A stretch of 64,000 nucleotides of DNA from Segetibacter koreensis DSM 18137 (GCF_000374045.1 NZ_KB893327.1:1-64000); one strand, 5' to 3'. Shown: positions 18,326 to 27,070, numbered from the stretch's first letter. The notes: a model not told the origin generated them from the letters alone. Translations and numbers: made by a program.

Positions 18326-18406
18326 GGAGCTTTTTAGTTGCAGCTAAAAAGTATTCTCCAGCAATTCATACATAAAAGGTCAGAACTGTTTGCAGCAGTT
18401 CTGACC
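18326..18406 (+). promoter_or_regulatory. Two RNA hairpins in the leader before the SusC gene
   Basis: The first hairpin is 18326-18359: an 8-bp perfect stem CTTTTTAG/CTAAAAAG with loop TTGCAG, extended by GGAG/CTCC. The second is 18378-18406: an 11-bp perfect stem GGTCAGAACTG/CAGTTCTGACC with loop TTTGCAG. Both loops share TTGCAG. They lie between the cysteine leader ORF and the start codon at 18491. Neither is followed by a T-run, so they are not classical terminators. They could be attenuator, Rho-related or mRNA-stability elements. Confidence 0.6.
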
Positions 18407-18490
18407 AGGAAAAACAAGACCTGGCGTGGGAACCAGCATACAGTAAAACACTGTATAGGCATCTTATTTTTTAAACCTAAAACAAATATA

Positions 18491-21400
18491 ATGAAAAAGC
18501 ATTTACTCCTATGGGTATGGCTTATAGTACTATCTCCTGTTGTTATTTACGCTCAATCCGTTAAACCTACTATCAATTCAACTCTTTCAGGGAAAGTTAT
18601 AGATGATAAAACGAAGGCAGCCTTGCCTGGAGCAGTTGTTCATATCAAAGGCACTACACATGAAGTGGTAACCGATGAAAATGGTGAATTTGATTTCATT
18701 ACTGGGCAAAAATTACCTTATACACTTGCAATTAGCTATGTTGGTTATAAATCAGGCGAATTTATAGCACACAAAAATTACGTAGAAGTATCGCTACATG
18801 CAACAACTAACCAACTAGATGAAGTGGTAATTGTTGGTTATGGAACGCAAAGAAAAAGTGATATAACAGGTTCTGTAGGAACAGTTTCTAAAAATCTTTT
18901 AAATCAACCCGCAGCTTCTTTCGATAATTTATTACAAGGTGCAGTTCCCGGGGTGGCCGTAACACAAAGCTCTTCGCAACCCGGAAGCACGGCTACAATA
19001 AGGGTGAGAGGAGGAAACTCTATCAGTTTCGGTAATGACCCTTTATATGTTATAGACGGTTTTATCATTTATAATAACAATAGCTATGCAAATACTGGTG
19101 CTTCCAATGGGGTAGGAGTGAATGCATTATCAACTATTAGCCCCAGCGACATAGAGTCGATAGAAATTTTAAAAGATGCATCAGCAACTGCAATTTATGG
19201 TTCCCGCGGTGCAAATGGAGTGGTTATAATCACGACAAGAAGAGGCAAAAAAAGTGGTACTGAAATTAATTACAGCACTTATTTCGGAACGCAGAAAATC
19301 AAGAAGAAACTTGGACTGCTTAATGCCTCTCAATGGGCTTCTCTTGTAAATGATATCAATGTTAGTGATAACAAGCCTATCATCTTTTCAGACTCTGCCA
19401 TAGCAGCTCTCGGTGTTGGCTCAGATTGGCAAAGTGCCGCTGTTAAAGATGCGTCCATTCAAAACCATGAACTATCCTTCTCCGGTGGCGATGACAAGTC
19501 AAGATTTTTAATTTCAGGCAATTATTATAACCAGGGTGGAAATGTGGTAAATACTGGTTTTAAGAGATATTCCGCAAGAATAAACTATGAAAGAAATATC
19601 TCCGAAAGATTTAAAATTGCTACTAATGTTTTTGGCAGTCAATCAGTAGAAGACAAGCTTTTTGGTAATGCTTATAACAGTATCAATTTTCAAAGCACTT
19701 CATTTTCAAACCTGTTGCAGTTATCTCCTGTTCCTAAAATTTACAATGAAGATGGAACGTATAATACGTCAAGCCCTTATACTGCAACCCCTACAAATCT
19801 TTTGCAGGACATTACAAAAACTACAAATCGTAGTTATTTAACGAGAGTATTAGCAAATGCATCGCTCGAATACAAAATAATAAAAGATATAACACTTAAA
19901 GTAACGAGTGGTGCTGACTTGCTTAATACAAAGCAAAATTACTATTCACCTTCTTTTGCCGGTTCTCCTGCTGGTAGTTCTACAGGTTATTCTACACAAG
20001 GTTATGCTTCTGTCGGTACTGCAAACGTTACCACCTGGATTAACGAAAACACGCTAACCTATGACCATGTTTTTCAAAGCAAACATTTTGTAAATGTTTT
20101 GGCAGGGTACACGACGCAGCATCAAAAAGATGAGACTGCTGTTGCTTCGGCTCAGAAATTTCCTAATGACCTTACGACATTCAATAACCTGAATTTCGCA
20201 AGTACGCCTGTGCTTTCTACATCAGACGCCCGTGAGTCTTCTATTAATTCGTTTTTAGCAAGGGTAAATTATTCTTACCTGCATAGATATAACGTTACTT
20301 TATCTGCCCGTGCTGATGGCTCATCAAGACTAGGTGCTAACAATAAATGGGGATATTTTCCTTCTATCGGTTTATCGTGGAATGCAAGCCAGGAGGATTT
20401 CTTTAGTAATATAAAAGGAACGTTTAGTAATTTGAAAGTGAGGTTATCTGCAGGAAGAACAGGGAACTCTGAGGTTCCGCCTTATAGTTCATGGGCAGCG
20501 CTTACACCCACTAATTATTACTTCAGCAGCACGTTGGTTACTGGCATTGCACCCGTTCAGATCGCCAATCCTAATCTAAAATGGGAAACAACAACACAAT
20601 ATAATGCGGGCGCAGATGTAGGATTTTTTAATAATAGGGTAAACGTGTCTTTTGATGCTTACTATAAAAAAACAAGTGACCTTTTATTGAATGTGCCCTT
20701 CCCTTTATATTCAGGATATGCAAGTTCGCTTCAAAACGTTGGAAGTGTCGAAAACAAAGGCATTGAATTCAGCATTAGTTCAGACAATATAAGAAGTCGT
20801 GACCTTACCTGGAAATCGACCTTGGTTTTTGCCGCTAACCGGAACAAAATTCTGAGCCTTGGAAAAGGTACAGAATATTATTTTCCAATTGCGCCGACCG
20901 GGTATGTGTCGCCAGTAATCGTAAAGGTTGGACTACCTGTGGGAACTTTTTGGGGGTATAATACGGATGGCTTGTTAACTGCCGAAGATGTTTCAAAAGG
21001 TACACCTGTTTTAGCAGGAGTGCCACAGCAGCAGGGAGATAGGAAATATATTGATACAAACGGGGACGGAGTGGTGAATACAGCCGATAAGCACAACCTT
21101 GGAAGTGCACAGCCTAAGTTCACCTTTGGCTTCTCCAACTCAGTAAACTATAAAAACTTCGATTTATCCTTTTTCTTCCAGGGTTCTTATGGTAATAAGA
21201 TATTCAACTTTTTACAACAAAAACTTGAATTACCCACTTTATCCTTAAATGCGTCTTCAACCTTACTCGACAGGTGGAGCCTAAGCAATCCTAACGGCAA
21301 GGTTCCAAGAGCTACCAACGCGCCTGTGTCACAGGTTACAGACCGATATATTGAAGATGGTTCTTACCTAAAGTTGAAGAACATTTCTTTAGGCTATAGC

Positions 21401-21604
21401 TTTTCAAAAGGTCTTATTGAGAAAATTCATGCTAAACAACTCCGCCTATATGTATCAGCACAAAACTTGGTAACCCTAACCAAATACACAGGTTACGACC
21501 CAGAGGTCAACTTCTTCGATACCGATAATACTAAACAAGGAATTGACTATGGCGCTTATCCAAGTACAAAAACATTTCTCGCTGGTCTGAACATTACGTT
21601 TTAA
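18491..21604 (+). CDS. SusC/RagA-family TonB-dependent outer-membrane transporter
   Basis: With the ATG at 18491 the protein has 1037 residues and a clean signal peptide (MKKHLLLWVWLIVLSPVVIYAQ). An open frame extends 51 codons further upstream, but that part is the hairpin leader. Next come a carboxypeptidase-like regulatory domain (LSGKVIDDKTKAALPGAVVHI), the TonB-box region (LDEVVIVGYGTQRKSDITGS), the plug (GAVPGVAVTQ, then IRVRGGNSI and IEILKDASATAIYGSRGANG) and a 22-strand barrel ending in AGLNITF. It pairs with the SusD lipoprotein to import a large or bulky substrate. Because a sulfatase follows and no glycosidase is present, the substrate is probably a sulfate ester (inference). Confidence 0.92.
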   Translation: MKKHLLLWVWLIVLSPVVIYAQSVKPTINSTLSGKVIDDKTKAALPGAVVHIKGTTHEVVTDENGEFDFITGQKLPYTLAISYVGYKSGEFIAHKNYVEVSLHATTNQLDEVVIVGYGTQRKSDITGSVGTVSKNLLNQPAASFDNLLQGAVPGVAVTQSSSQPGSTATIRVRGGNSISFGNDPLYVIDGFIIYNNNSYANTGASNGVGVNALSTISPSDIESIEILKDASATAIYGSRGANGVVIITTRRGKKSGTEINYSTYFGTQKIKKKLGLLNASQWASLVNDINVSDNKPIIFSDSAIAALGVGSDWQSAAVKDASIQNHELSFSGGDDKSRFLISGNYYNQGGNVVNTGFKRYSARINYERNISERFKIATNVFGSQSVEDKLFGNAYNSINFQSTSFSNLLQLSPVPKIYNEDGTYNTSSPYTATPTNLLQDITKTTNRSYLTRVLANASLEYKIIKDITLKVTSGADLLNTKQNYYSPSFAGSPAGSSTGYSTQGYASVGTANVTTWINENTLTYDHVFQSKHFVNVLAGYTTQHQKDETAVASAQKFPNDLTTFNNLNFASTPVLSTSDARESSINSFLARVNYSYLHRYNVTLSARADGSSRLGANNKWGYFPSIGLSWNASQEDFFSNIKGTFSNLKVRLSAGRTGNSEVPPYSSWAALTPTNYYFSSTLVTGIAPVQIANPNLKWETTTQYNAGADVGFFNNRVNVSFDAYYKKTSDLLLNVPFPLYSGYASSLQNVGSVENKGIEFSISSDNIRSRDLTWKSTLVFAANRNKILSLGKGTEYYFPIAPTGYVSPVIVKVGLPVGTFWGYNTDGLLTAEDVSKGTPVLAGVPQQQGDRKYIDTNGDGVVNTADKHNLGSAQPKFTFGFSNSVNYKNFDLSFFFQGSYGNKIFNFLQQKLELPTLSLNASSTLLDRWSLSNPNGKVPRATNAPVSQVTDRYIEDGSYLKLKNISLGYSFSKGLIEKIHAKQLRLYVSAQNLVTLTKYTGYDPEVNFFDTDNTKQGIDYGAYPSTKTFLAGLNITF

Positions 21605-21606
21605 TC

Positions 21607-21702
21607 GTGAAAAGTCAAAAGTCGAAATTAAAAAGTAAAAAACAGCTATTATTCACGGTTCACCATTCACCATTTACTACTCACACAACTCACTTTAAAA
21701 CA
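21607..21702. repeat. Low-complexity repeat between SusC and SusD genes
   Basis: Short direct repeats (AAAAGTCAAAAGTC-like and TTCACCATTCACC-like) fill the gap. This kind of filler is common between Bacteroidota genes. The open reading frame of the SusD gene runs back through it, which makes its start look earlier than it is. Confidence 0.6.
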
Positions 21703-23163
21703 ATGAAAAAGTTATCAATATTATTTGCATTAGGAGCGGCGGCATCTTTGTCGTGCAATAAACTGGTTGAACAACCGAATTCAATCATTACCAATTCTCA
21801 ATTTTATAAAACACAGTCTGATGCAATTGCAGCAGTCAACGCGGTATATAGCACGCTAAATTCAGACCCTGCCGGAGACTTTCCTATGTATGGCAGAAAT
21901 CTAAATTTGCTTACCGGTAACGGCAGTGATGACCAAATATTTAGTCAATCAAACACCAACCCTGACGTAAGGGCGCTTGGAACCGCAACTTATGTACCTG
22001 CAAACGACCGTATAAAGAAAAACTGGCAACAGCATTATTTTGGGATTAGCCGCGCAAACGTAGCTATAGACAATATCCCCAATATTGCTTTCGATACCAC
22101 TTCGCGCTCGCGTCTTGTTAGAGAAGCAAAGTTTATAAGAGCATTATTGTATTTTAACGTAGTTCGTTTTTGGGGTGATGCTCCACTTATTTTACACGAC
22201 CCGGCAAGCATTGATGTTGATGCATTGAAAGTGAAACGATCACTTAAGGATAGCGTATACGCACAAATTATTGCTGACCTTACTGATGCTACAAACCTTC
22301 CTAAAACTTATGGCGCTTGGGATAAAGGAAGAGCAACAAGCGGGGCAGCCCATGCTTTATTAGCTAAGGTATATGTTAACCGCAAAGAGTGGGATAAGGC
22401 TTTGGCAGAATTAAATACAGTAATTAACGGAGGCTATGGATATGACCTTTTTCCAAACTATAAAGATGCCTTTCAAAAAGCGACAAAAAATGGAATTGAA
22501 CATATTTTTTCCGTGCAATTTGAAACTGCCCTTGGTGCAAAGAACAGTACACAAAATTTGAGCACTGGAAATTTCGGTTCTTTTAATCCTTCTGTATATC
22601 CTGGTGACCTACCTGCAGACAGCACCCTTTACCTGATGTACTCAACTGATGATACAAGGAGAGATGTTACATTTTTTACCAGCCAATACAACGCTGCTAC
22701 AGGTCAAACCGTAGATTTTGGTGCACCTCGTCTAGCAAAATTTATCGATTATTCTTTATCACTGCTTACCAATCAATCTCAAAGCGGGATAAACTTTCCC
22801 GTCATTCGTTATGCAGATATTTTGTTGCTACAGGCAGAAGTCTTAAATGAATTAAATGGTGGCCCAACAGCCGAAGCGTATACAGCAATAAACCGGGTAC
22901 GAGCAAGAGCCCATGTTCCTGACCTTACCACAGGACTTAGTCAAGCTGATTTTCGCGACTCTGTTTTTGTGGAAAGAAGGAAAGAATTCATCCAGGAAGG
23001 AATGCGTTGGTTCGACCTGTCAAGGCGTGGCGGTACTTATCTCTATGATGCACTTAAAAAGTTTCCTGCAAAAACAGGCGCTGCAGTCAAGGATACTTTG
23101 TTTCCTATTCCTCAGGCTGAAATTGATTTGAATCCTTTGCTTAGCCAAAATCCGGGATGGTAG
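21703..23163 (+). CDS. SusD/RagB-family surface lipoprotein
   Basis: With the ATG at 21703 the product has 486 residues and a lipoprotein signal MKKLSILFALGAAASLSC. Upstream in-frame codons are repeat filler. The tetratricopeptide-like SusD fold is supported by FYKTQSDAIAAVNAVYSTL near the N-terminus, VREAKFIRALLYFNVVRFWG in the middle, and the C-terminal signature RADILLLQAEVLNEL (here RYADILLL), VERRKEFIQEGMRWFDLSRR and LFPIPQAEIDLNPLLSQNPGW. It forms the lid of the SusC transporter and captures the ligand at the cell surface. Confidence 0.93.
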   Translation: MKKLSILFALGAAASLSCNKLVEQPNSIITNSQFYKTQSDAIAAVNAVYSTLNSDPAGDFPMYGRNLNLLTGNGSDDQIFSQSNTNPDVRALGTATYVPANDRIKKNWQQHYFGISRANVAIDNIPNIAFDTTSRSRLVREAKFIRALLYFNVVRFWGDAPLILHDPASIDVDALKVKRSLKDSVYAQIIADLTDATNLPKTYGAWDKGRATSGAAHALLAKVYVNRKEWDKALAELNTVINGGYGYDLFPNYKDAFQKATKNGIEHIFSVQFETALGAKNSTQNLSTGNFGSFNPSVYPGDLPADSTLYLMYSTDDTRRDVTFFTSQYNAATGQTVDFGAPRLAKFIDYSLSLLTNQSQSGINFPVIRYADILLLQAEVLNELNGGPTAEAYTAINRVRARAHVPDLTTGLSQADFRDSVFVERRKEFIQEGMRWFDLSRRGGTYLYDALKKFPAKTGAAVKDTLFPIPQAEIDLNPLLSQNPGW

Positions 23164-23295
23164 TCTGAACTGGGATAATTGTCTAAACTGGGATAATTGG
23201 GATACCGGGAAATTATGGGATAAGATTGATGATAAGATATCCATATCCCACCTATCCCAAAAATCGCACACATTCCAGTTCGGACAATATCAGAC
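23163..23295. repeat. Inverted repeat of the GTCTGAACTGGGAT family
   Basis: The left arm has GTCTGAACTGGGATAATTG and a second, slightly different copy. The right arm carries the inverse (ATCCCACCTATCCC, then TTCCAGTTCGGAC, then ATCAGAC). Single copies of the core occur at 14554-14567 and, more weakly, at about 14374. The fold would make a long hairpin between the SusD and sulfatase genes, which may tune sulfatase expression. Confidence 0.6.
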
Positions 23296-23327
23296 AAACC
23301 AATAGCAATAATTAAAACCAAATAAAA

Positions 23328-25208
23328 GTGAAAACAAAACAAATACTAACAACAGCACTTCTGATTGCAGCAATGCAAGCGAAGGCACAAACCAACGGAC
23401 AGGAGTTCAAAGGAACCGTTGGAAAAACATTTGCGGAATCAAAAGAATGGTGGCCGGAACCGGTTAAGGCGCCGGCAGGTGCGCCAAACGTTGTGTGGAT
23501 AATGATTGATGATGTTGGCTTTGGCGCCAGCAGTACATTCGGTGGCATTATTCCTACGCCAACTTTCGACAGTCTTGCAAACAATGGACTGCGATACACT
23601 AACTTCCATACTGCTGCCATTTGTGCCCCTACGCGGGCAGCATTGCTTACTGGTCGCAACCAGCATTATGTACACATGGGCGGTTTTGCGCACTACTCAA
23701 CTTCTGCCGGCTTTCCAGGTTATGACGGGTATATACCAGAGAAAGATGGTACAGTTGCCGAAATATTAAAAAGCCAAGGTTACTCAACATTTGCTGTTGG
23801 TAAATACGGAGTGACTCCCGATGCTGAAGCTACCGATGCCGGGCCCTTTGACCACTGGCCTCTTGGTAAAGGCTTCGAACATTTCTTTGGATTCTTAGCT
23901 TCCGAAACAGACCAATATCGTCCTGCTTTGGTTGAAGATAATGCCTTTGTTACTCCTGACGGTCGTCACCTGAGCGAGCAGATAACTGATAAAGCGATTA
24001 GCTACATTACTAAACAAAAAAAGGCAAATCCTGATAAACCATTTTTCCTTTATTATACTCCCGGAGCTACACATGCTCCCCACCAGGTTCCTGACAAATG
24101 GAGAGATATTTATAAAGGAAAGTTTGATGAAGGCTGGGATGTTTTTAGGCAAAAAGTTTTTGACAATCAAAAGAAGTTAGGCATCATACCTTCTTATGCG
24201 AAATTGCCCGAGCGCAATCCTTTGGTCAAAGCCTGGGATTCTTTACCTGCCGCCGAGCAAAAATTGTATGCACGTTTTATGGAAGTCTATGCTGCTTACC
24301 TGACTTATACAGATTACGAAGTAAGCCGGGTTGTAAACACGCTCAAAGAAATCAACCAGCTCGATAACACACTGCTATTTGTAATAATTGGCGACAATGG
24401 CGCAAGCAAAGAAGGTTCAGACAATGGGGTGGTTGAAAAAGCTTGGGGACCGCGATACGACAAAGGGGTAACACAGGAGCAGTACATAAAAAAGAATGAA
24501 GAAGCTATTGACAAAATTGGCACTCCTGAAACAGAACCAAACTATCCTCTAGGCTGGGCGCAGGCATGCAATACGCCTTTTAAAGACTGGAAGCAGGATG
24601 CGAATTCAGAAGGCGGCACTCATAATCCATTAATTGTTTTTTATCCTAAAAAAATTACTGATAAAGGTGCCATTCGTACACAATACGGATATGTGAGTGA
24701 CATTCTTCCAACTACGTTAGAGATAACAGGCATCAAAGCACCCGCAGAAATAAGGAACATTAAACAAGATACATTGCAAGGGGTTTCGCTTGCATATTCC
24801 TTCGATAATGCAAAGGCTGCGTCACATCGGATACGCCAGTATTATTACATTTTTGGTGCACGCGCTCTTTACAAAGACGGTTGGAAAGCTGGCGCAGCAC
24901 ACCATCCTAACGTTATTGATTTGGCTTCTTTTGGCAATAAGCCATTACCTGAGAGAAATTACGATAAGGACGTATGGACGCTATATAACCTGAACGAAGA
25001 TTTCAATGAACGTATCGATTTATCAAAAAAATATCCTGAAAAGTTAGCCGAGCTAAAAGCCGAGTTTGCCAAAGATGCCGAGCGGTATCATATCTATCCC
25101 TTTATAGATTGGCAGGATGTGTTCGAGAAGAAATTTATCAACTCGAAGAAAGCGCCTAACTACTCAACTCCGCCGCCACCTCCAGGTAAGAAGTTGGCCG
25201 CGAAATGA
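23328..25208 (+). CDS. Cysteine-type arylsulfatase, exported
   Basis: A 626-residue type I sulfatase that hydrolyses sulfate esters. The start is a GTG, chosen because it gives the signal peptide MKTKQILTTALLIAAMQAKA. The signature CAPTRAALLTGR places the formylglycine cysteine at Cys99, with Pro101 and Arg103 as required. Metal ligands Asp61-Asp62 (IMIDDVGFG) and the later IIGDNGASKEG are present, and TPGATHAPHQVP supplies the active-site histidine. A proline-rich tail (STPPPPPGKK) ends the protein. The cysteine must be converted to formylglycine, which the enzyme at 28158-29237 can do. It sits directly behind the SusC/SusD genes. Confidence 0.93.
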   Translation: MKTKQILTTALLIAAMQAKAQTNGQEFKGTVGKTFAESKEWWPEPVKAPAGAPNVVWIMIDDVGFGASSTFGGIIPTPTFDSLANNGLRYTNFHTAAICAPTRAALLTGRNQHYVHMGGFAHYSTSAGFPGYDGYIPEKDGTVAEILKSQGYSTFAVGKYGVTPDAEATDAGPFDHWPLGKGFEHFFGFLASETDQYRPALVEDNAFVTPDGRHLSEQITDKAISYITKQKKANPDKPFFLYYTPGATHAPHQVPDKWRDIYKGKFDEGWDVFRQKVFDNQKKLGIIPSYAKLPERNPLVKAWDSLPAAEQKLYARFMEVYAAYLTYTDYEVSRVVNTLKEINQLDNTLLFVIIGDNGASKEGSDNGVVEKAWGPRYDKGVTQEQYIKKNEEAIDKIGTPETEPNYPLGWAQACNTPFKDWKQDANSEGGTHNPLIVFYPKKITDKGAIRTQYGYVSDILPTTLEITGIKAPAEIRNIKQDTLQGVSLAYSFDNAKAASHRIRQYYYIFGARALYKDGWKAGAAHHPNVIDLASFGNKPLPERNYDKDVWTLYNLNEDFNERIDLSKKYPEKLAELKAEFAKDAERYHIYPFIDWQDVFEKKFINSKKAPNYSTPPPPPGKKLAAK

Positions 25209-25274
25209 TAAGTGTAGTTAGAGCCAAACGCACATATTTTTTATGAACCAGTCATTTGATTAACATGAATCGTC

Positions 25275-25410
25275 CGTTGCGTCGCACTCTTGTACTGCAG
25301 GAACAACACGCAGCAAGACCGAACATAAGGCTGAAGCTGACCTATGATTTGCCGATGAACGGAATGCGACGCAACGATGATTCATTAAAGAACAAATGTT
25401 GGTACCAAAA
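25275..25410. repeat. Dispersed repeat pair (GCGTCGCACTCTTGTAC / TGCGACGCAACGATGATT)
   Basis: A reverse copy at 25275-25300 and a forward half-copy at 25365-25382, the latter followed by AACAAATGTTGGTACCAAA. They are relatives of the repeats in the efflux operon; even the trailing AACAAATGTTGG sequence recurs there in inverse form at about 11027-11047. Confidence 0.6.
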
Positions 25411-25448
25411 AAATAAAAATGAAAAAGTTCTATTAAACGAAAATACTT

Positions 25449-26365
25449 ATGAAACGTTTCTTTTTGTTAACTGCATGTAGCGCTATGCTGCTTACTTCCC
25501 GAGCACAAACAAAAGATGTGATAAGAATTACAGGGACAAGATTTCCATTTGAAATCGTGCAAAAATGGATTGAGGTATATAGGCAAACGCATCCGAATGT
25601 GCAATTTCAACTAAGCAAATCGGTACCGGCAGATAGTGCAGATTTAATAATTGCGGCACATGCTTCAGACCGGGAGAACTGAAGGATGGTCAGGCAATTG
25701 TAGCTGTAAACAGGTACGCTCAATTGCCAATTGTAAACAATAAAAGAACAGATTTGCAGCTTTTGCAGAAAAAAGGATTTACGCAAAACGATTTGAAAAA
25801 GGCTTATTTCAACCGTGACGAGAAAAAGGAAAAAAGCCTTTTTAGCTATCCTGTCGTTGTCTACAAACGTGATAAAAATGTTTGTGCCTCGAGGTCGTTT
25901 GCAGAAAACGTTACCGGAAGTCAGACAGATGTTTCTGGCATATTCGTAAGTGGCGATGACAGGGCTTTATCGGCTGCGTTAAGACAAGATGTAAACGGAA
26001 TTTCTTACAATAACCTTGGGCTTGTTTACAACCTTCAAACACGTAAAGTTGCAGACGGTATTGCTATCGTGCCGATAGACTTGAATGAAAACGGAACAAT
26101 AGACGCTGACGAGAATATTTATGCAACGCTTGATGATGTTCTTAATTATTTTAGTACTACGGACAACACGGTCATTCCTCATGATAACGTAAATGTTGTT
26201 TTCAATAAAAACACAATTAGCAAAAACAGTCTTGATTTCATTAATTGGATTATTACTACCGGTCAAGAATACAACCGTCGCTATGGGTTTTTAAATCTCG
26301 ATAAATCTGTTGCTGCTAATGAGTCGCAAGTTGTGAATGGGTTGAAAAAAGACAAGACGAAATAA
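25449..26365 (+). pseudogene. PstS-like periplasmic substrate-binding protein, frameshifted
   Basis: The first frame (25449-25682) gives a signal peptide MKRFFLLTACSAMLLTSRAQ and IRITGTRFPFEIVQKWIEVY, the start of a phosphate/sulfate-type binding protein. It ends after ADLIIAAHASD. The sequence continues in another frame from about 25670 (PGELKDGQAIVAVNRYAQLP) to 26365, including FTQNDLKKAYF and NEYGR-like NGTIDADENIYATLDDVL. One missing base at about 25665-25675 explains it, so a sequencing error cannot be excluded. As the last gene of the sulfatase operon, it could have bound the released anion. Confidence 0.65.
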
Positions 26366-26407
26366 AAAACTAAAAAGAAAAAAGGAAGAAAAAGATTTAA
26401 TTTTATC

Positions 26408-26448
26408 AGTCTATAAATTTGGTGGACTAATATTTTAAAATATATTTG
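26408..26448 (+). promoter_or_regulatory. Strong promoter of the hydroxylase-FGE operon, twin of the sulfatase promoter
   Basis: TTTG (26418-26421), a 19-base spacer, then TATATTTG (26441-26448). It matches 17840-17880 at 38 of 41 positions, including bases outside both promoter boxes. The shared extra sequence predicts a common regulator for the two operons. Confidence 0.8.
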
Positions 26449-26512
26449 TAAAACAATCTCAAAGCGTAAATCGTGTTGAAGAAAGAGCCACTCCTTTTCA
26501 AAATATCATTCA

Positions 26513-26602
26513 ATGAAGGCTGCAATTATCAACAATACCAGAAGCGAAAATATTTATAACAATCGATTTGTTATGAACTGTTGTTGTAAAGGTTGCTGTT
26601 AA
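26513..26602 (+). CDS. Second cysteine-rich leader peptide (candidate attenuator uORF)
   Basis: A 29-residue ORF, 64 bases after the -7 box, ending MNCCCKGCC before the stop: five cysteines in the last seven residues. Apart from the terminal Cys cluster it shares little with the leader at 17951-18055, which is what is expected when only the cysteine codons matter. The downstream genes include the formylglycine-generating enzyme needed by the sulfatase. A regulatory role is inference. No ribosome-binding signal is expected in this phylum. Confidence 0.65.
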   Translation: MKAAIINNTRSENIYNNRFVMNCCCKGCC

Positions 26603-26649
26603 TTGAAGCACTTTCCGCTCCTCATTACTGTAAAAAAATTTATTTCCTC

Positions 26650-26680
26650 CTCATCGTTTTAGTACTATCGTTTTGATGAG
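26650..26680 (+). promoter_or_regulatory. Possible hairpin downstream of the second cysteine leader
   Basis: CTCATC (26650-26655) can pair with GATGAG (26675-26680). An alternative partner for the 3-prime arm is CTCATT at about 26615-26625, close to the leader stop codon. Two competing pairings beside a Cys-codon cluster would suit attenuation, but the stems are short. Confidence 0.3.
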
Positions 26681-26731
26681 AATAATTGTTTAAACAAAAA
26701 ACATCCTTAAAAGATTTAAATCATATTATCA

Positions 26732-26896
26732 ATGACTTTATCAGATATTACTCTACTTACTAAAAAGATTTTATTAGGAATTCTGCTTGTTATTATTCCT
26801 TTCCTGATACTAATGGGAGGAATAAAGCTCAGTTTAAAATTGATAAATGCTAACCAGGTAGATACCACTTCAGTAACTAACACCGTAAAAAGATAA
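26732..26896 (+). CDS. Small single-span membrane protein, unknown function
   Basis: 54 residues from an ATG at 26732. One long hydrophobic helix (ILLGILLVIIPFLILMGGI, residues 13-31) is followed by a polar tail. It lies three bases before the next small gene and is preceded by the second cysteine leader, so it is the first real gene of this operon. I do not recognise the family. Confidence 0.55.
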   Translation: MTLSDITLLTKKILLGILLVIIPFLILMGGIKLSLKLINANQVDTTSVTNTVKR

Positions 26897-26899
26897 TTT

Positions 26900-27070
26900 A
26901 TGAAAATGGACCCTGCTACCAAGCAACAGATTTTAAAAAATGCATTACTAAGCCTTTTGATTTATGCATTGCCCGTACTGCTCATGTTTGCCACTTTTTA
27001 TTTCACCGGGCAAAAACCATGGCTTAACAAAACGAAACCATCAACAGTTGGATATAAAATCAGGAATTAA
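26900..27070 (+). CDS. Small single-span membrane protein, unknown function
   Basis: 56 residues, starting three bases after the previous gene, so coupled translation is likely. A helix at residues 13-33 (ALLSLLIYALPVLLMFATFYF) is flanked by a basic tail (KPWLNKTKPSTVGYKIRN). Two tiny membrane proteins in tandem before a membrane-bound hydroxylase suggest accessory subunits of that enzyme or of the FGE (inference). Confidence 0.55.
   Translation: MKMDPATKQQILKNALLSLLIYALPVLLMFATFYFTGQKPWLNKTKPSTVGYKIRN

Noticed and set aside
18378-18406. The 11-bp hairpin as an intrinsic terminator
   Set aside because: No T-run follows the stem; the next bases are AGGAAAAACAAG. It is kept as a leader structure only.
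18338-18490. N-terminal extension of the SusC-type protein from a TTG at 18338
   Set aside because: The segment is occupied by the two leader hairpins, and the ATG at 18491 gives a perfect signal peptide.
21607-21702. N-terminal extension of the SusD-type protein
   Set aside because: The sequence is low-complexity repeat filler; the ATG at 21703 gives a clean lipoprotein signal.
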